Assembly: GCA_028821605.1 (NCBI GenBank)
Contig: JAPPFM010000054.1
Coordinates: 1-64,000 of the forward strand
From: Candidatus Poribacteria bacterium
Lineage (GTDB): Bacteria > Poribacteria > WGA-4E > WGA-3G
Reading direction: 5' to 3'
DNA: 64,000 bases
Made by a program: the position numbers and the translations under genes. Positions 1 to 8,095 of this stretch are shown in pieces. The stretch's first letter is position 1, and the number at the start of each line of letters is the position of its first letter. The notes below the pieces were generated by a model. The model searched no databases and had not been told where the DNA came from. It saw only the letters and a program-made list of their open reading frames with translations.

Positions 1-861
1 ATCGGTAAGTTTTTGGGGGCGTTGATCAGTACGAGCATTCCCTTTATGCTTGCTGTGTTGGTGAACCTTTTGATGCTTTCCTCCGCAAGTGCTGTTCACC
101 TGAATATCCAAGCGTGGGGACGTATAGGTATCATTCTCTTTATCGCGCTTTTGTATACGTGTCTGTTTCTGGCGTTAGGGTTGTTAGTCTCGGCGCGTGT
201 ACAACGGAGTGCCGTAAGTCTTGTGATACTTCTGCTGACATGGGTCACTTTTGTTGTTTTTATGCCCAGTACGCTTGCCTCACTTGCGAGCGGCTTTTCA
301 TCATCTATGGCACGCCATGAATATTTTGACCGATACGGCCAAAGTTATCACAAACTTCGGAGAACTTGGCGATACGCTTGGTACCAGTCAGATGACGAAA
401 AAATGCTAAGGATAAGAGGGGAGTGGCACACCAAAATGGCAATAAGCGAAGAACGCGTGAATGGCGCGTACTTAACCTTTAAAATTTCCCAAGTTCAACG
501 TGCACGTGCGATCACCCGTATCTCACCCGCGGCACTCCTCCAGCATCTCTTTGAGGCATTCGCCGGAACAGGTCTGGATCGGCATCAGCAATTTATAGAA
601 AATGTTCAGCGTTACGCCCGTGAATACCGAGAATTCGTCGTCGATATGGAGAGAGGCGATCCGGAGAGCCGCCATATCATGGGCGTTCGCGAGGGGATGT
701 CCCAGAAACCCGTCAATCCCGAGGCGGTCCCAAGATTTGAAGACACACGCAACATCGGTAAGGATTTCAATACCGCTGCGACAGAGTTGTTGCTGTTGAT
801 GCTGTTTGTCGTGGTTTTGCTGGCGGGTGCCTATCTTGCGTTTGTGCGCGTTGAAATCTAA
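1..861 (+). CDS. ABC-2 type transporter permease, 5' end outside window
   Basis: The reading frame is open from base 1, so this is the C-terminal part of a longer protein. It shows hydrophobic stretches typical of an ABC-2 permease: one near the start, one around residues 40-60 and one around 68-95. A roughly 160-residue polar region rich in Arg, Glu and Gln follows, and then a final membrane segment just before the C-terminus. A large extracytoplasmic loop between membrane segments is seen in ABC-2 permeases of the DUF3526 kind. The ATPase partner should lie upstream, outside the window. The substrate cannot be told. Family assignment is from membrane topology and general sequence character, with no catalytic motif to confirm it. 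Confidence 0.7.
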   Translation: MGKFLGALISTSIPFMLAVLVNLLMLSSASAVHLNIQAWGRIGIILFIALLYTCLFLALGLLVSARVQRSAVSLVILLLTWVTFVVFMPSTLASLASGFSSSMARHEYFDRYGQSYHKLRRTWRYAWYQSDDEKMLRIRGEWHTKMAISEERVNGAYLTFKISQVQRARAITRISPAALLQHLFEAFAGTGLDRHQQFIENVQRYAREYREFVVDMERGDPESRHIMGVREGMSQKPVNPEAVPRFEDTRNIGKDFNTAATELLLLMLFVVVLLAGAYLAFVRVEI

Positions 862-1002
862 TAGGGCTTACGCAAATTAAACAGAAGATCGGCATATTTT
901 GCTGAAAAGTTATTTTTCTTGTATTTATCCCCCTAAATCGCCCAACCCCCCATATCCCCCCTTATCAGGGGGTAGAGGGACTTTTTATCCGAAAACTAAA
1001 TG

Positions 1003-1062
1003 ACCCTAATATTTTAGCATTTTTTCTTGACTTAATTTTCCCAAATGCTAAAATATTAGCAT
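1003..1062 (+). promoter_or_regulatory. Paired BlaI-type operators bracketing a sigma-70-like promoter (copy 1)
   Basis: An 18-bp inverted repeat, ATGCTAA-N4-TTAGCAT, occupies 1045-1062. A second copy with a degraded left half (ACCCTAA-N4-TTAGCAT) occupies 1003-1020. Between and over them lie a -35 box TTGACT at 1027-1032 and a -10 box TAAAAT at 1049-1054 with a 16-bp spacer, so the right operator covers the -10. The same arrangement precedes blaI at 3144-3204, which marks both as targets of the BlaI protein encoded there. The next gene starts only at 1554, so transcription from here would carry a leader of about 490 nt that includes a dispersed repeat. Confidence 0.85.
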
Positions 1063-1180
1063 ATTACCTGCATTTAACGTGCATCCAAGAGTTTTTTCGT
1101 AGGGATTTTGCCTGGGTGTTCATGGTCTCCACGCTTGTTGGGTTGGGGCTAGCCGTCAATTTAGGGCTTCTGTGCTCTTG

Positions 1181-1470
1181 TAGGTTGGGTTGAACGGCGT
1201 TGAGAGACCGGATGTCGGTGTTTCAAACACACCTCAAATCCAAGAGGCTGCCCTATACACTCAAGAATATAGTGAAACCCAACTTCATACCCTCAGAGTT
1301 GCGGCACTTCAGAACAAAAGCGTTGGATTTCACTCGGTTTCTGGTCGATGTAGCGTGTCTGGAGAAAAGTTCGTTTTTCTATGATTTTTACGGTTCTGGT
1401 GGAATCTGTTCAACCTGACGGAAACACCCAAGCAAAAACACCTATGATGCCTCAATGCAGCTTTTCTTAC
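1181..1470. repeat. Dispersed ~290-bp repeat, copy A
   Basis: This segment shares its ends and several internal blocks with 12277-12571. The common left end begins TAGGTTGGGTTGAACGG; a GTGAAACCCAAC block lies inside; the common right end contains GGAAACACCCAAGCAAAAAC followed by ACCTA and GATGC. The interior is diverged. The short open frames across it look like shadows. Isolated pieces of the right end, in the form GCTTGGGTGTTTC, recur at about 20717, and a variant at about 41625. It lies between the operator-promoter at 1003-1062 and the TPR-TlpA gene. The rest of 862-1553 holds C-rich and G-rich runs near 930-975 and nothing else I recognise. Confidence 0.75.
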
Positions 1471-1553
1471 ACTGACGCTTATGGATTAGGAGTTCTACCC
1501 TTACAAATCTAATTACCCATTTCGATTGTCAAATTTCATACGGGAGGCAACAC

Positions 1554-3125
1554 ATGTCAGATGATAAGCATCAACAAGATTTGGCAACACAGATTAAGAA
1601 CTATCACAGATCTGGTGAATTTGATAAGGCTTTAGAGATCAGTAACCGCGTCCTAAAATCCGATCCGCCGGATTTGGAGGCTTACGATTCTCGATGGAGA
1701 CTGATAGCGGAAATGTTTTCAGAAGAAGTTGGAAAGAAAAGGATTGTACCTGAAATCGAAACCTTACTGCGGACACAACCAGAAACCCCGGAGTTATTAT
1801 ACACTGCCTGCTGGGGATATAAGAAACTTCCCGGTCGCGCGAAGAATGTCCCAAACAGCCTGTTTGATAAGATGTTGCAATATCCTAAAACCAAACTTTA
1901 CCTGACAGCACTTTTGGGGTTAGCACAACAGCGCGAAGGCACGGATCAAGAGTGGCACTATTACCAACGCATCATTAATGAGTGCACCGTTTCAGATGGT
2001 CCATCCTCTTGGTATATGATGGCTTATGAAAAAATGCTGCGATTAGCCGAGCAGGACCGCGCTCTGGCAAGTGATGACTACATTGACGAACTTATTGACG
2101 GACTCCTGAAAGCACATCTTTTTATGTGCCGAGAGACACAGCAGTTCCTCGGTTGGGCTTATATTGAAGCGGTTGAACGGCGGTTGAAGTTTAACAATCG
2201 ATTAGATAAAGCGTTGGAAACTTTAGAACGCGCTGAAATCAGGTTAGGGGAGAAAGAGGAACAGAAATGGCTTATCGAAAACAACGAAGGTTCTGTCAAA
2301 GCAGTGCACAAAGACTTCTCGCGCTTGCGTGCTGAAATCCACCTTCGGCAGGAATGGTGGCGGGAAGCATACGATGGACTTCTCGAAAACGCACCCGATT
2401 TTCTGGAATCCCTCTGGACAAGGTTTAAAGAGAGTAGTATAAATTACTTCTATATGTTGGGACGGTCGGCAGAAGGAATCGGAGAATGGGAAACAGCACG
2501 GCATTACTACGCCAATGCCTACTTCGCGCCTACCGCTCATACCGAAGCTCAGGCAGGCTTGGAGCGCGTCTATCACCAAATGGAACGAGGAGAAACCACC
2601 GATACGTTTGAGGTTTTCCTCAAAAACACCGAAGCGGAATACCGGATCCGAGAAGATGCGGACCGCGAAAATATCCGTCAGAAATTTATCACGAACAGAT
2701 TGAATGAGAAAGCAACGGATTTTCGGTTAGAAACTTTGGAAGGCGAGACCTACACGCTATCAGAGATGTTAGGCAAGGTTGTTTTGCTGGATGTTGGGGC
2801 TTCGTGGTGTGGACCATGCAACATGGCAGTGCCTCAACTCAAACTCATCTACGAGCATTTTAGCAAGACCAAAGATTTCGTTATTTGGGGTGTCAATGAT
2901 GGTGAAACCCCTCAACAAGTGCGGAAGTCTTTAGACGAACATCAGCCACCTTGGCCCGTTTTGCTTGATCCCACTCGGGAGGTAGCTAAGGCATATAAAG
3001 TCAGAGCCATTCCAAAATTTATTTTCATTGATAAAAACGGCTATTGGCAATACAACTTTGGTAGTTCAAATATCATAGATGGACAGCCGTTAATTTGGCT
3101 GATTGAAGCTCTTCTATCAGATTAG
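1554..3125 (+). CDS. Cytoplasmic TPR and TlpA-like thioredoxin-domain protein
   Basis: The 523-residue protein has no signal peptide or membrane segment at its N-terminus. Residues 1 to about 360 are helical, TPR-like repeats. Residues from about 385 to the end form a TlpA/AhpC-TSA-type thioredoxin fold. The active site is W418-C419-G-P-C422, and a cis-Pro loop (RAIPKFIFID) is present. TlpA-like proteins are usually exported or membrane-anchored thiol oxidoreductases; lack of an export signal is odd here and suggests a cytosolic partner. The start is supported by a GGGAGG ribosome-binding site about 10 nt upstream of ATG. The operator pair upstream (1003-1062) places the gene under BlaI control. 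It is diverged from the array downstream and lacks the pseudopilin-like segment. Confidence 0.85.
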   Translation: MSDDKHQQDLATQIKNYHRSGEFDKALEISNRVLKSDPPDLEAYDSRWRLIAEMFSEEVGKKRIVPEIETLLRTQPETPELLYTACWGYKKLPGRAKNVPNSLFDKMLQYPKTKLYLTALLGLAQQREGTDQEWHYYQRIINECTVSDGPSSWYMMAYEKMLRLAEQDRALASDDYIDELIDGLLKAHLFMCRETQQFLGWAYIEAVERRLKFNNRLDKALETLERAEIRLGEKEEQKWLIENNEGSVKAVHKDFSRLRAEIHLRQEWWREAYDGLLENAPDFLESLWTRFKESSINYFYMLGRSAEGIGEWETARHYYANAYFAPTAHTEAQAGLERVYHQMERGETTDTFEVFLKNTEAEYRIREDADRENIRQKFITNRLNEKATDFRLETLEGETYTLSEMLGKVVLLDVGASWCGPCNMAVPQLKLIYEHFSKTKDFVIWGVNDGETPQQVRKSLDEHQPPWPVLLDPTREVAKAYKVRAIPKFIFIDKNGYWQYNFGSSNIIDGQPLIWLIEALLSD

Positions 3126-3143
3126 GTGATAATGCGTTAATTT

Positions 3144-3204
3144 ATGCTAAAATTTTAGCATTTTTCCTTGACATAGTTTTCCGTAAATGCTAAAATTTTA
3201 GCAT
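3144..3204 (+). promoter_or_regulatory. Paired perfect BlaI operators and promoter of the blaI-M56 operon (copy 2)
   Basis: Two identical, perfectly palindromic 18-mers, ATGCTAAAATTTTAGCAT, lie at 3144-3161 and 3187-3204, 43 bp apart start to start. A -35 TTGACA at 3168-3173 lies between them and a -10 TAAAAT at 3191-3196 lies inside the right operator, with a 17-bp spacer. The predicted transcript starts around 3203, about 20 nt before the blaI start codon. This is the classical autorepression layout of BlaI/MecI systems, in which dimers bind two dyads over the promoter. Confidence 0.92.
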
Positions 3205-3225
3205 ATTACGAAAAGGGGTGAAAAA

Positions 3226-3615
3226 ATGGAAGACTACGGGACCGTCAAACTGAGTCGCCGGGAACGGCAAATCATGGATATCGTCTATCAACACGGTCGC
3301 GTTTCCGTTGCCGATGTGCTCAAAGATCTCCCCGATCCGCCAACTTACTCTACAGTTCGGGCACTGTTGGGAATCTTGGAGGAGAAAGGGTACCTCACGC
3401 ACGAAAAAGATGGCAAACGCTATATCTATCGTCCAACGCAACCCCGCCATCTGGCGGGACGTTCCGCGCTCAAACAGATTTTTCAGACTTTTTTTGATAA
3501 ATCCATTGAGAAAACGGTTATAGCACTGGTTTCCGAAGTTGACCTCTCGGATGAGGAACTCGACCGTTTAAGCCAACTTATTGAGCAAGCGAAAAAAGGA
3601 GGCACCTCGTCATGA
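3226..3615 (+). CDS. blaI: BlaI/MecI-family transcriptional repressor
   Basis: A 129-residue winged-helix protein with the BlaI/MecI/CopY pattern. Residues 8-70 contain the helix-turn-helix and wing (ERQIMDIVY, TYSTVRALLGILEEKGYL, YIYRP), followed by a helical C-terminal dimerisation region. In known systems the repressor is inactivated by cleavage triggered by the membrane peptidase BlaR1/MecR1. Here the stop codon overlaps the start of the M56 gene (ATGA, 3612-3615), the usual coupling. The two perfect operators just upstream indicate autoregulation, and a related operator pair at 1003-1062 extends control to the TPR-TlpA gene. A ribosome-binding site AAAAGGGG lies 8-15 nt upstream. Nothing in the sequence points to beta-lactams. 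Confidence 0.95.
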   Translation: MEDYGTVKLSRRERQIMDIVYQHGRVSVADVLKDLPDPPTYSTVRALLGILEEKGYLTHEKDGKRYIYRPTQPRHLAGRSALKQIFQTFFDKSIEKTVIALVSEVDLSDEELDRLSQLIEQAKKGGTSS

Positions 3616-5981
3616 TGCGATTCATTGAGACACTCTATGCAGACCCATTGCTGAAATTTCTCGTTGACACCACGCTGAAAAGTTTGGTTATTTTCGCCGT
3701 TGCGGGTTTATTCGCATTTTGCCTCCGTCGCAAATCGGCGGCGGTGCGTGGTTTCGTTTGGAGCATGGCAATTGTCGGATGCCTCATCGTCCCACTGTTT
3801 TCTTTCGTGCTCCCGAAGTGGGAACTGGGTATTCTACCGGCAGAAGCACCAGTTTCAATTGCACAGAACCAATTGTCACCAAAGCCGGTAGCGTCAATAC
3901 CAATCACACCGACAGCCCTGCAACCCAATCTTGTGACAGATCAGAGTGGTCCCCTTACCGCACTGCATTGGACAGACTGGATGGCGATAGTCTGGGCGGG
4001 GGCTGGTTTGTTTCTTCTTATCCGTTTGATTGTTGGAATCGGTGCTGTCTGGCATATCTCTGCTCGTGGTAACAATTTTAGCCGCGCTGCCGATCAGTGC
4101 CGATCCAATTGGAACCAACGAACAAATGTCCGTCTCAGCGATAAGATTACAGTACCCATGGTTTGGGGTTTCCTACGTCCCGTAATCTTGCTGCCGGTTG
4201 ATGCGGATCAATGGCAAACCGAGCGACTTCGCGCTGTTCTCCTACACGAATTGGCACATATCAAACGATGGGATTGGACGATGCAAATGGTCACACAGAT
4301 AACCTGTGCAGTCTACTGGTTTAATCCACTCGTATGGTTTTCAGCGCATCGGATACGGATAGAAGCAGAACAAGCCTGCGATGACCAAGTGCTAAACGCT
4401 GGGTATCAATCAACCAACTACGCGCAACTTCTGCTTGATATTACACGCAATGTAAAAATAGCAAAGGTGACGGCGCGTGCGGCTGTCGCGATAGCACGCT
4501 CCTCAAAGATTGAAAGACGACTCCGAACCGTTCTCGCTGAAAATCTAAATCGGCATCCGGTGACAAAGGTTGTTGCCGGAATTGGGCTGCTCATCTTTAT
4601 CGGTTTCGCTGTCCCGATGGGAACGATGCGTTTAACACAAGCAGCGAACACAGAAGAGGTGCTGCACCAACAAATTCAGGAGACACCCCAATCGCAACCG
4701 ACACCAGAGGAAGTGCTATCGAAACCTAAAGCACACTCCCAAAACTCAGGTTTGAAGCAGGACGAGAAACACACTGAAATCTGTACCCAAAATTTGCTTG
4801 CGATTGGTAAGGCGATTCAAGCCTTCCAGAAAGAACACAACGATTTTCCTGAGTGGCTCTCAGATCTTCACCCGAAATACTTGCCAGATGCAAACAGCCT
4901 AATTTGTCCGGCGGATACCAAAGGTGGCAAGCCACTTTTTCTTATCAACGCGGATCCGAAGATGCCTGTGAGTTATGGGTACCAGTTTCACACTGGGTAT
5001 CGAGAAAGAACGCGGGAAAACCTCGCTATATATGGCGATGTCATACCACTCGCGCGTTGTCGACATCATACGAATCAATCGTTTGCTTGTCTAAACCTGA
5101 GTTTTTCCTTCAAGGTTTACCAGTCATCCAATGTCTGGGAACAAACACCGGAAGAGATGTATGGAACGCCTGAAGAAACCATCACCGCCTTAGAAGCGGG
5201 CCTTCAGCAACAACAGGAACGACAACAGGACAATGAACCTTCCTTCAATCTCTACTTTTCGCTCGTCCGTCTCTATATTGAAGTTGGACGACAGGAAGAT
5301 GCCAACAGACTTATTAATCGTTTCAAATCTGCTATAAAACCCGACGACCTTCAGGCACATTTTCTTCTCCGCACAATGCTTGAGATGGCAAACCGGGATG
5401 AAGAAGTACTTGCGGTTTTTGAGAAACTTGAGGAAAGGTATCCGGACAACTACTATGTTCTTGATGAACTCGCCCGAATTCATGAAGAACTCGGCAATTC
5501 CGAACTTGCTGAAAAATATCGGAAAAAGGTTAATCCTATGTCAGAACTGGTTGGAAAGGTTGTGCCTGACTTCACTGCAACTGACCTTGATGGGAAACCG
5601 ATTTCGCTGCAGCAATATCGCGGGAAAGTTATTCTGCTCGATTTTTGGGCAATTTGGTGCGGTTTCTGTCTCGCGGAAATGCCGAATGTGAAAAGGGTTT
5701 ATGATACCTATAAAGATCAGGGATTTGACATTATCGGAGTTAACCTGGACACCGATGAAAGGAGACTGCGAAACTACCTCAAGGAGAATGACATCCAGTG
5801 GCGGCAAATTTTCAGCGGACAAAAATGGAAAAGTCCTCTTGTCCAACAGTATCATATTCGTTCCATTCCTGCCCCGTGTCTCATCGCCAAAGACGGCACA
5901 TTAATCTCAAGCGAAGCCAGAGGGGTGAAATTAGAACAACTTGTAGCAGAAGCACTCAAGGATAAGACCGGGAATGAATAG
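3612..5981 (+). CDS. BlaR1-like M56 membrane metallopeptidase with TPR-TlpA thioredoxin ectodomain
   Basis: A 789-residue fusion. The N-terminal third is an M56 peptidase with membrane segments near residues 24-38, 48-66 and 122-145, the zinc motif HELAH at 212-216, a downstream IEAEQACDD (E251/E253 as candidate third ligand), and a last membrane helix near 315-332. In BlaR1 a penicillin-binding domain would follow. Here there is instead a segment like the four downstream proteins: a pseudopilin-like stretch with C at ~389 and CPAD at ~432, TPR-like helices (~500-630), and a TlpA domain with W682-C683-G-F-C686. By analogy with BlaR1 the ectodomain would sense an external signal and the peptidase would relieve BlaI repression. 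The redox-active sensor is inference. It starts inside the blaI stop codon. Confidence 0.92.
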   Translation: MMRFIETLYADPLLKFLVDTTLKSLVIFAVAGLFAFCLRRKSAAVRGFVWSMAIVGCLIVPLFSFVLPKWELGILPAEAPVSIAQNQLSPKPVASIPITPTALQPNLVTDQSGPLTALHWTDWMAIVWAGAGLFLLIRLIVGIGAVWHISARGNNFSRAADQCRSNWNQRTNVRLSDKITVPMVWGFLRPVILLPVDADQWQTERLRAVLLHELAHIKRWDWTMQMVTQITCAVYWFNPLVWFSAHRIRIEAEQACDDQVLNAGYQSTNYAQLLLDITRNVKIAKVTARAAVAIARSSKIERRLRTVLAENLNRHPVTKVVAGIGLLIFIGFAVPMGTMRLTQAANTEEVLHQQIQETPQSQPTPEEVLSKPKAHSQNSGLKQDEKHTEICTQNLLAIGKAIQAFQKEHNDFPEWLSDLHPKYLPDANSLICPADTKGGKPLFLINADPKMPVSYGYQFHTGYRERTRENLAIYGDVIPLARCRHHTNQSFACLNLSFSFKVYQSSNVWEQTPEEMYGTPEETITALEAGLQQQQERQQDNEPSFNLYFSLVRLYIEVGRQEDANRLINRFKSAIKPDDLQAHFLLRTMLEMANRDEEVLAVFEKLEERYPDNYYVLDELARIHEELGNSELAEKYRKKVNPMSELVGKVVPDFTATDLDGKPISLQQYRGKVILLDFWAIWCGFCLAEMPNVKRVYDTYKDQGFDIIGVNLDTDERRLRNYLKENDIQWRQIFSGQKWKSPLVQQYHIRSIPAPCLIAKDGTLISSEARGVKLEQLVAEALKDKTGNE

Positions 5982-6005
5982 CCGAAATTGGCAAAGGAGA
6001 ACAAA

Positions 6006-6518
6006 ATGAAACGGTTTTTGATACTTTTTCTTGTAGTTAGCATAATGCTAAGTTTCATAGCAATCTCATTAGAAAGCATACCTGTCCGAGAATTTCCAGA
6101 ACATTCCGGGAGCATCAAAATCTTTCTTGATATTGCAGGGGACGACGATCTTAAACCCTTAGTAGAGGAACATTTTCTTGAAGCCTTTAGTAGAGCCGAG
6201 AATATAAGTGTTGTTTTGGAGATTGAAAAAGGTGTATCCTATGTGGTATCCATCGTTCTCGTCGAAGCACGAGTTGGAGAAGATCGGCGAAAAACCGGTA
6301 ATATTGTTGCCTGTGTTCAGTATATTGATTATTTTGACAACAGTATTCTCAAACCGGATGTTGCTGTGTCAAATTGGGAACGCGTTAACGATCTCACAAT
6401 AAACCTGATTGAACATTCTCAAGCAGGTTTGTACCTATTCCCTAAAAATGATTTAGGAAACGTGGCAAGCGGTGTCGTTGCTAAATTCCAGAAACTATTC
6501 TTGGAAGCGCGTGAATAG
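6006..6518 (+). CDS. Small exported protein of unknown function
   Basis: A 170-residue protein that I do not recognise. The N-terminus is a clear signal peptide or anchor (MKRFLILFLVVSIMLSFIAI). The rest is a mixed alpha/beta region with only one cysteine. ATG at 6006 is preferred over an upstream in-frame TTG because AAAGGAG lies at 5994-6000. It sits between the M56 receptor and the first free TlpA paralogue, 24 nt after the receptor stop, so it is very likely co-transcribed with them. An everted TTAGCAT-A-ATGCTAA lies in its signal-peptide coding region. It could be an accessory factor of the system; no motif supports a specific job. Confidence 0.75.
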   Translation: MKRFLILFLVVSIMLSFIAISLESIPVREFPEHSGSIKIFLDIAGDDDLKPLVEEHFLEAFSRAENISVVLEIEKGVSYVVSIVLVEARVGEDRRKTGNIVACVQYIDYFDNSILKPDVAVSNWERVNDLTINLIEHSQAGLYLFPKNDLGNVASGVVAKFQKLFLEARE

Positions 6519-6586
6519 TCAATTCTCGCAGATGCCGGAAATATTCAATACTATTTGGTAAGAAATTTGAAAAGGAGAATACGAAA

Positions 6587-7891
6587 ATGAAAGCAATTTT
6601 GACCGTGGCGATGATCCTGAGTTTACTGATAACTTCTGCGAACGCAGATACACCTGCGGAAAAGCCGAGTGAAGATCTCACCGAGGCACAGAGCCAGAGA
6701 AACATTGAAATCTGCACACAAAATTTGGTGGCGATTGGCAAGGCGGTTGAAGCCTATAAGAAAGAACACGGCGATTTTCCAGAGTGGCTATCGGAACTCC
6801 ATCCGAAGTATTTGCCAGATGCGAATCTCTTGCTGTGTCCCGCAGATGAATTGGGTGGCAAGCCAGTCTTTACAAGCAACGCGGACCCGAAAATGCCTGT
6901 GAGTTACGGGTATCAGTTTCACCCTGAATATCGAACAATGAAAAGTGAAGAACGTGTAGTGTATGGGGACGTTATACCCCTGGCTCGTTGTCGGCATCAT
7001 AAGAATCAAGCGTTTACGGTTCTAAACTTGAGTTTCGCTTTTAAAGTATTTTGGTCATCGGGTGTGTACACATCAGAAGAGATATATGGTAGTCCCGAAG
7101 CAGCTATCACTGCTCTTGAAGAGACACTTGAACGACACCCAGATGATCCTCGTTTCTTTGAAATCTATCCGCGGCTTATCAGTCTCTATACTAAAGTAGG
7201 AAACGAACAATCTGCAAACGCCATCGTTGAGCGTCTCAAGTCATACAAGACAACAGACATTGATTATTATCGAATGCTATTCGAAGTGCTTGCGAGAGCC
7301 GAGCGATATGAGGAAATGCTTGAGATTTTTAAGGAGGCGGAGCAGCAGCTTCCCGATGCACAACCTATCCATGCGAGACTTGCCTACATCTATAGGAAAT
7401 TAGGAAATACTGAACTTGCTGACGTGTATGACCGCAAGGCTGATCCTAAATATGAATTGTGGGGAAAATCGGTGCCTGACTTTTCCGCAATCGATCTCGA
7501 CGGGAATCCGATCTCATTGCAAGACTATCGCGGAAAAGTCGTTTTGCTCGATTTTTGGGCGGTTTGGTGTGGTCCGTGCATCGCAGAAATGCCCAACGTC
7601 AAGCAGGTTTACAATACCTATAAAGACCAAGACTTTGATATTATCGGGGTCAGCCTTGATGATGAGGAACCGAAACTGCGAGACTACATTAAGGAGAACG
7701 ACATCCAATGGCGGCAAATTTTCGATAGAGCAAGGGGTGAAGATTCTCTGGTCCGGCAATACGGTATCCGTGGTATTCCAGCACCGTGGCTTATTGATAG
7801 AGATGGTAAATTAATCACGCATAAAGCGAGAGGTGAAGATTTAGAACGGCTTGTGGTGGAAGCACTCAAGGATAAACCAGAAGACCGATAG
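6587..7891 (+). CDS. Exported pseudopilin-like/TPR/TlpA thioredoxin protein, paralogue 1
   Basis: A 434-residue protein with a 20-residue Sec signal peptide (ending ITSANA before DTPAEK). The mature protein repeats the M56 ectodomain. First comes a segment like major pseudopilins (NLVAIGKAVEAYKKEHGDFP, then C84-P-A-D) with C43 and C84 as a possible disulfide. TPR-like helices follow at about 155-290, and then a TlpA domain with W327-C328-G-P-C331 and a cis-Pro loop GIPAPW. It should be periplasmic or surface-exposed and thiol-active. The start follows AAAAGGAG by 9 nt. The short leader (from GAAATATTCAATACTATTT at 6538) recurs before paralogues 3 and 4, so gene and leader were duplicated together. 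The substrate is unknown. Confidence 0.9.
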   Translation: MKAILTVAMILSLLITSANADTPAEKPSEDLTEAQSQRNIEICTQNLVAIGKAVEAYKKEHGDFPEWLSELHPKYLPDANLLLCPADELGGKPVFTSNADPKMPVSYGYQFHPEYRTMKSEERVVYGDVIPLARCRHHKNQAFTVLNLSFAFKVFWSSGVYTSEEIYGSPEAAITALEETLERHPDDPRFFEIYPRLISLYTKVGNEQSANAIVERLKSYKTTDIDYYRMLFEVLARAERYEEMLEIFKEAEQQLPDAQPIHARLAYIYRKLGNTELADVYDRKADPKYELWGKSVPDFSAIDLDGNPISLQDYRGKVVLLDFWAVWCGPCIAEMPNVKQVYNTYKDQDFDIIGVSLDDEEPKLRDYIKENDIQWRQIFDRARGEDSLVRQYGIRGIPAPWLIDRDGKLITHKARGEDLERLVVEALKDKPEDR

Positions 7892-7906
7892 CCGTATTTA
7901 CCGAAA

Positions 7907-7928
7907 AGGCGCGGCTCCAACCGCGCCT
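7907..7928. repeat. GC-rich palindrome after paralogue 1
   Basis: An 8-bp perfect stem AGGCGCGG/CCGCGCCT closes a 6-nt loop. There is no clear T-tract, so it is either a weak terminator or one of the many short hairpins of this genome. A hairpin of the same geometry lies at 35376-35397. It falls in the 204-bp spacer between paralogues 1 and 2, the longest spacer inside the array. Confidence 0.7.
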
Positions 7929-8095
7929 ATAACACCCGATTAAAGCCAGACTTCTAACTAAAATACCTGTTGGAAAAGAATAACCGATTGATTTTGTTGA
8001 ACAATGGGTTATATTATTTTCCAAGTTTTCACGAAACTCCAATGTATAAAACACACAAGACTGCAGTACCCCGAACAAACAGAGGAGCGTACCAA

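Noticed and set aside
1190-1418. Two short ORFs of 64 and 72 codons in repeat copy A
   Set aside because: They are not conserved in copy B and have no ribosome-binding site.
3226-5981. Beta-lactam resistance regulator
   Set aside because: The receptor lacks any penicillin-binding domain and no beta-lactamase is nearby; only the BlaI and M56 parts match that system.
6037-6051. Everted BlaI half-sites TTAGCAT-A-ATGCTAA in the 6006 gene
   Set aside because: The half-sites are in the reverse order to the two operator pairs, lie inside a coding region and are not next to a promoter.
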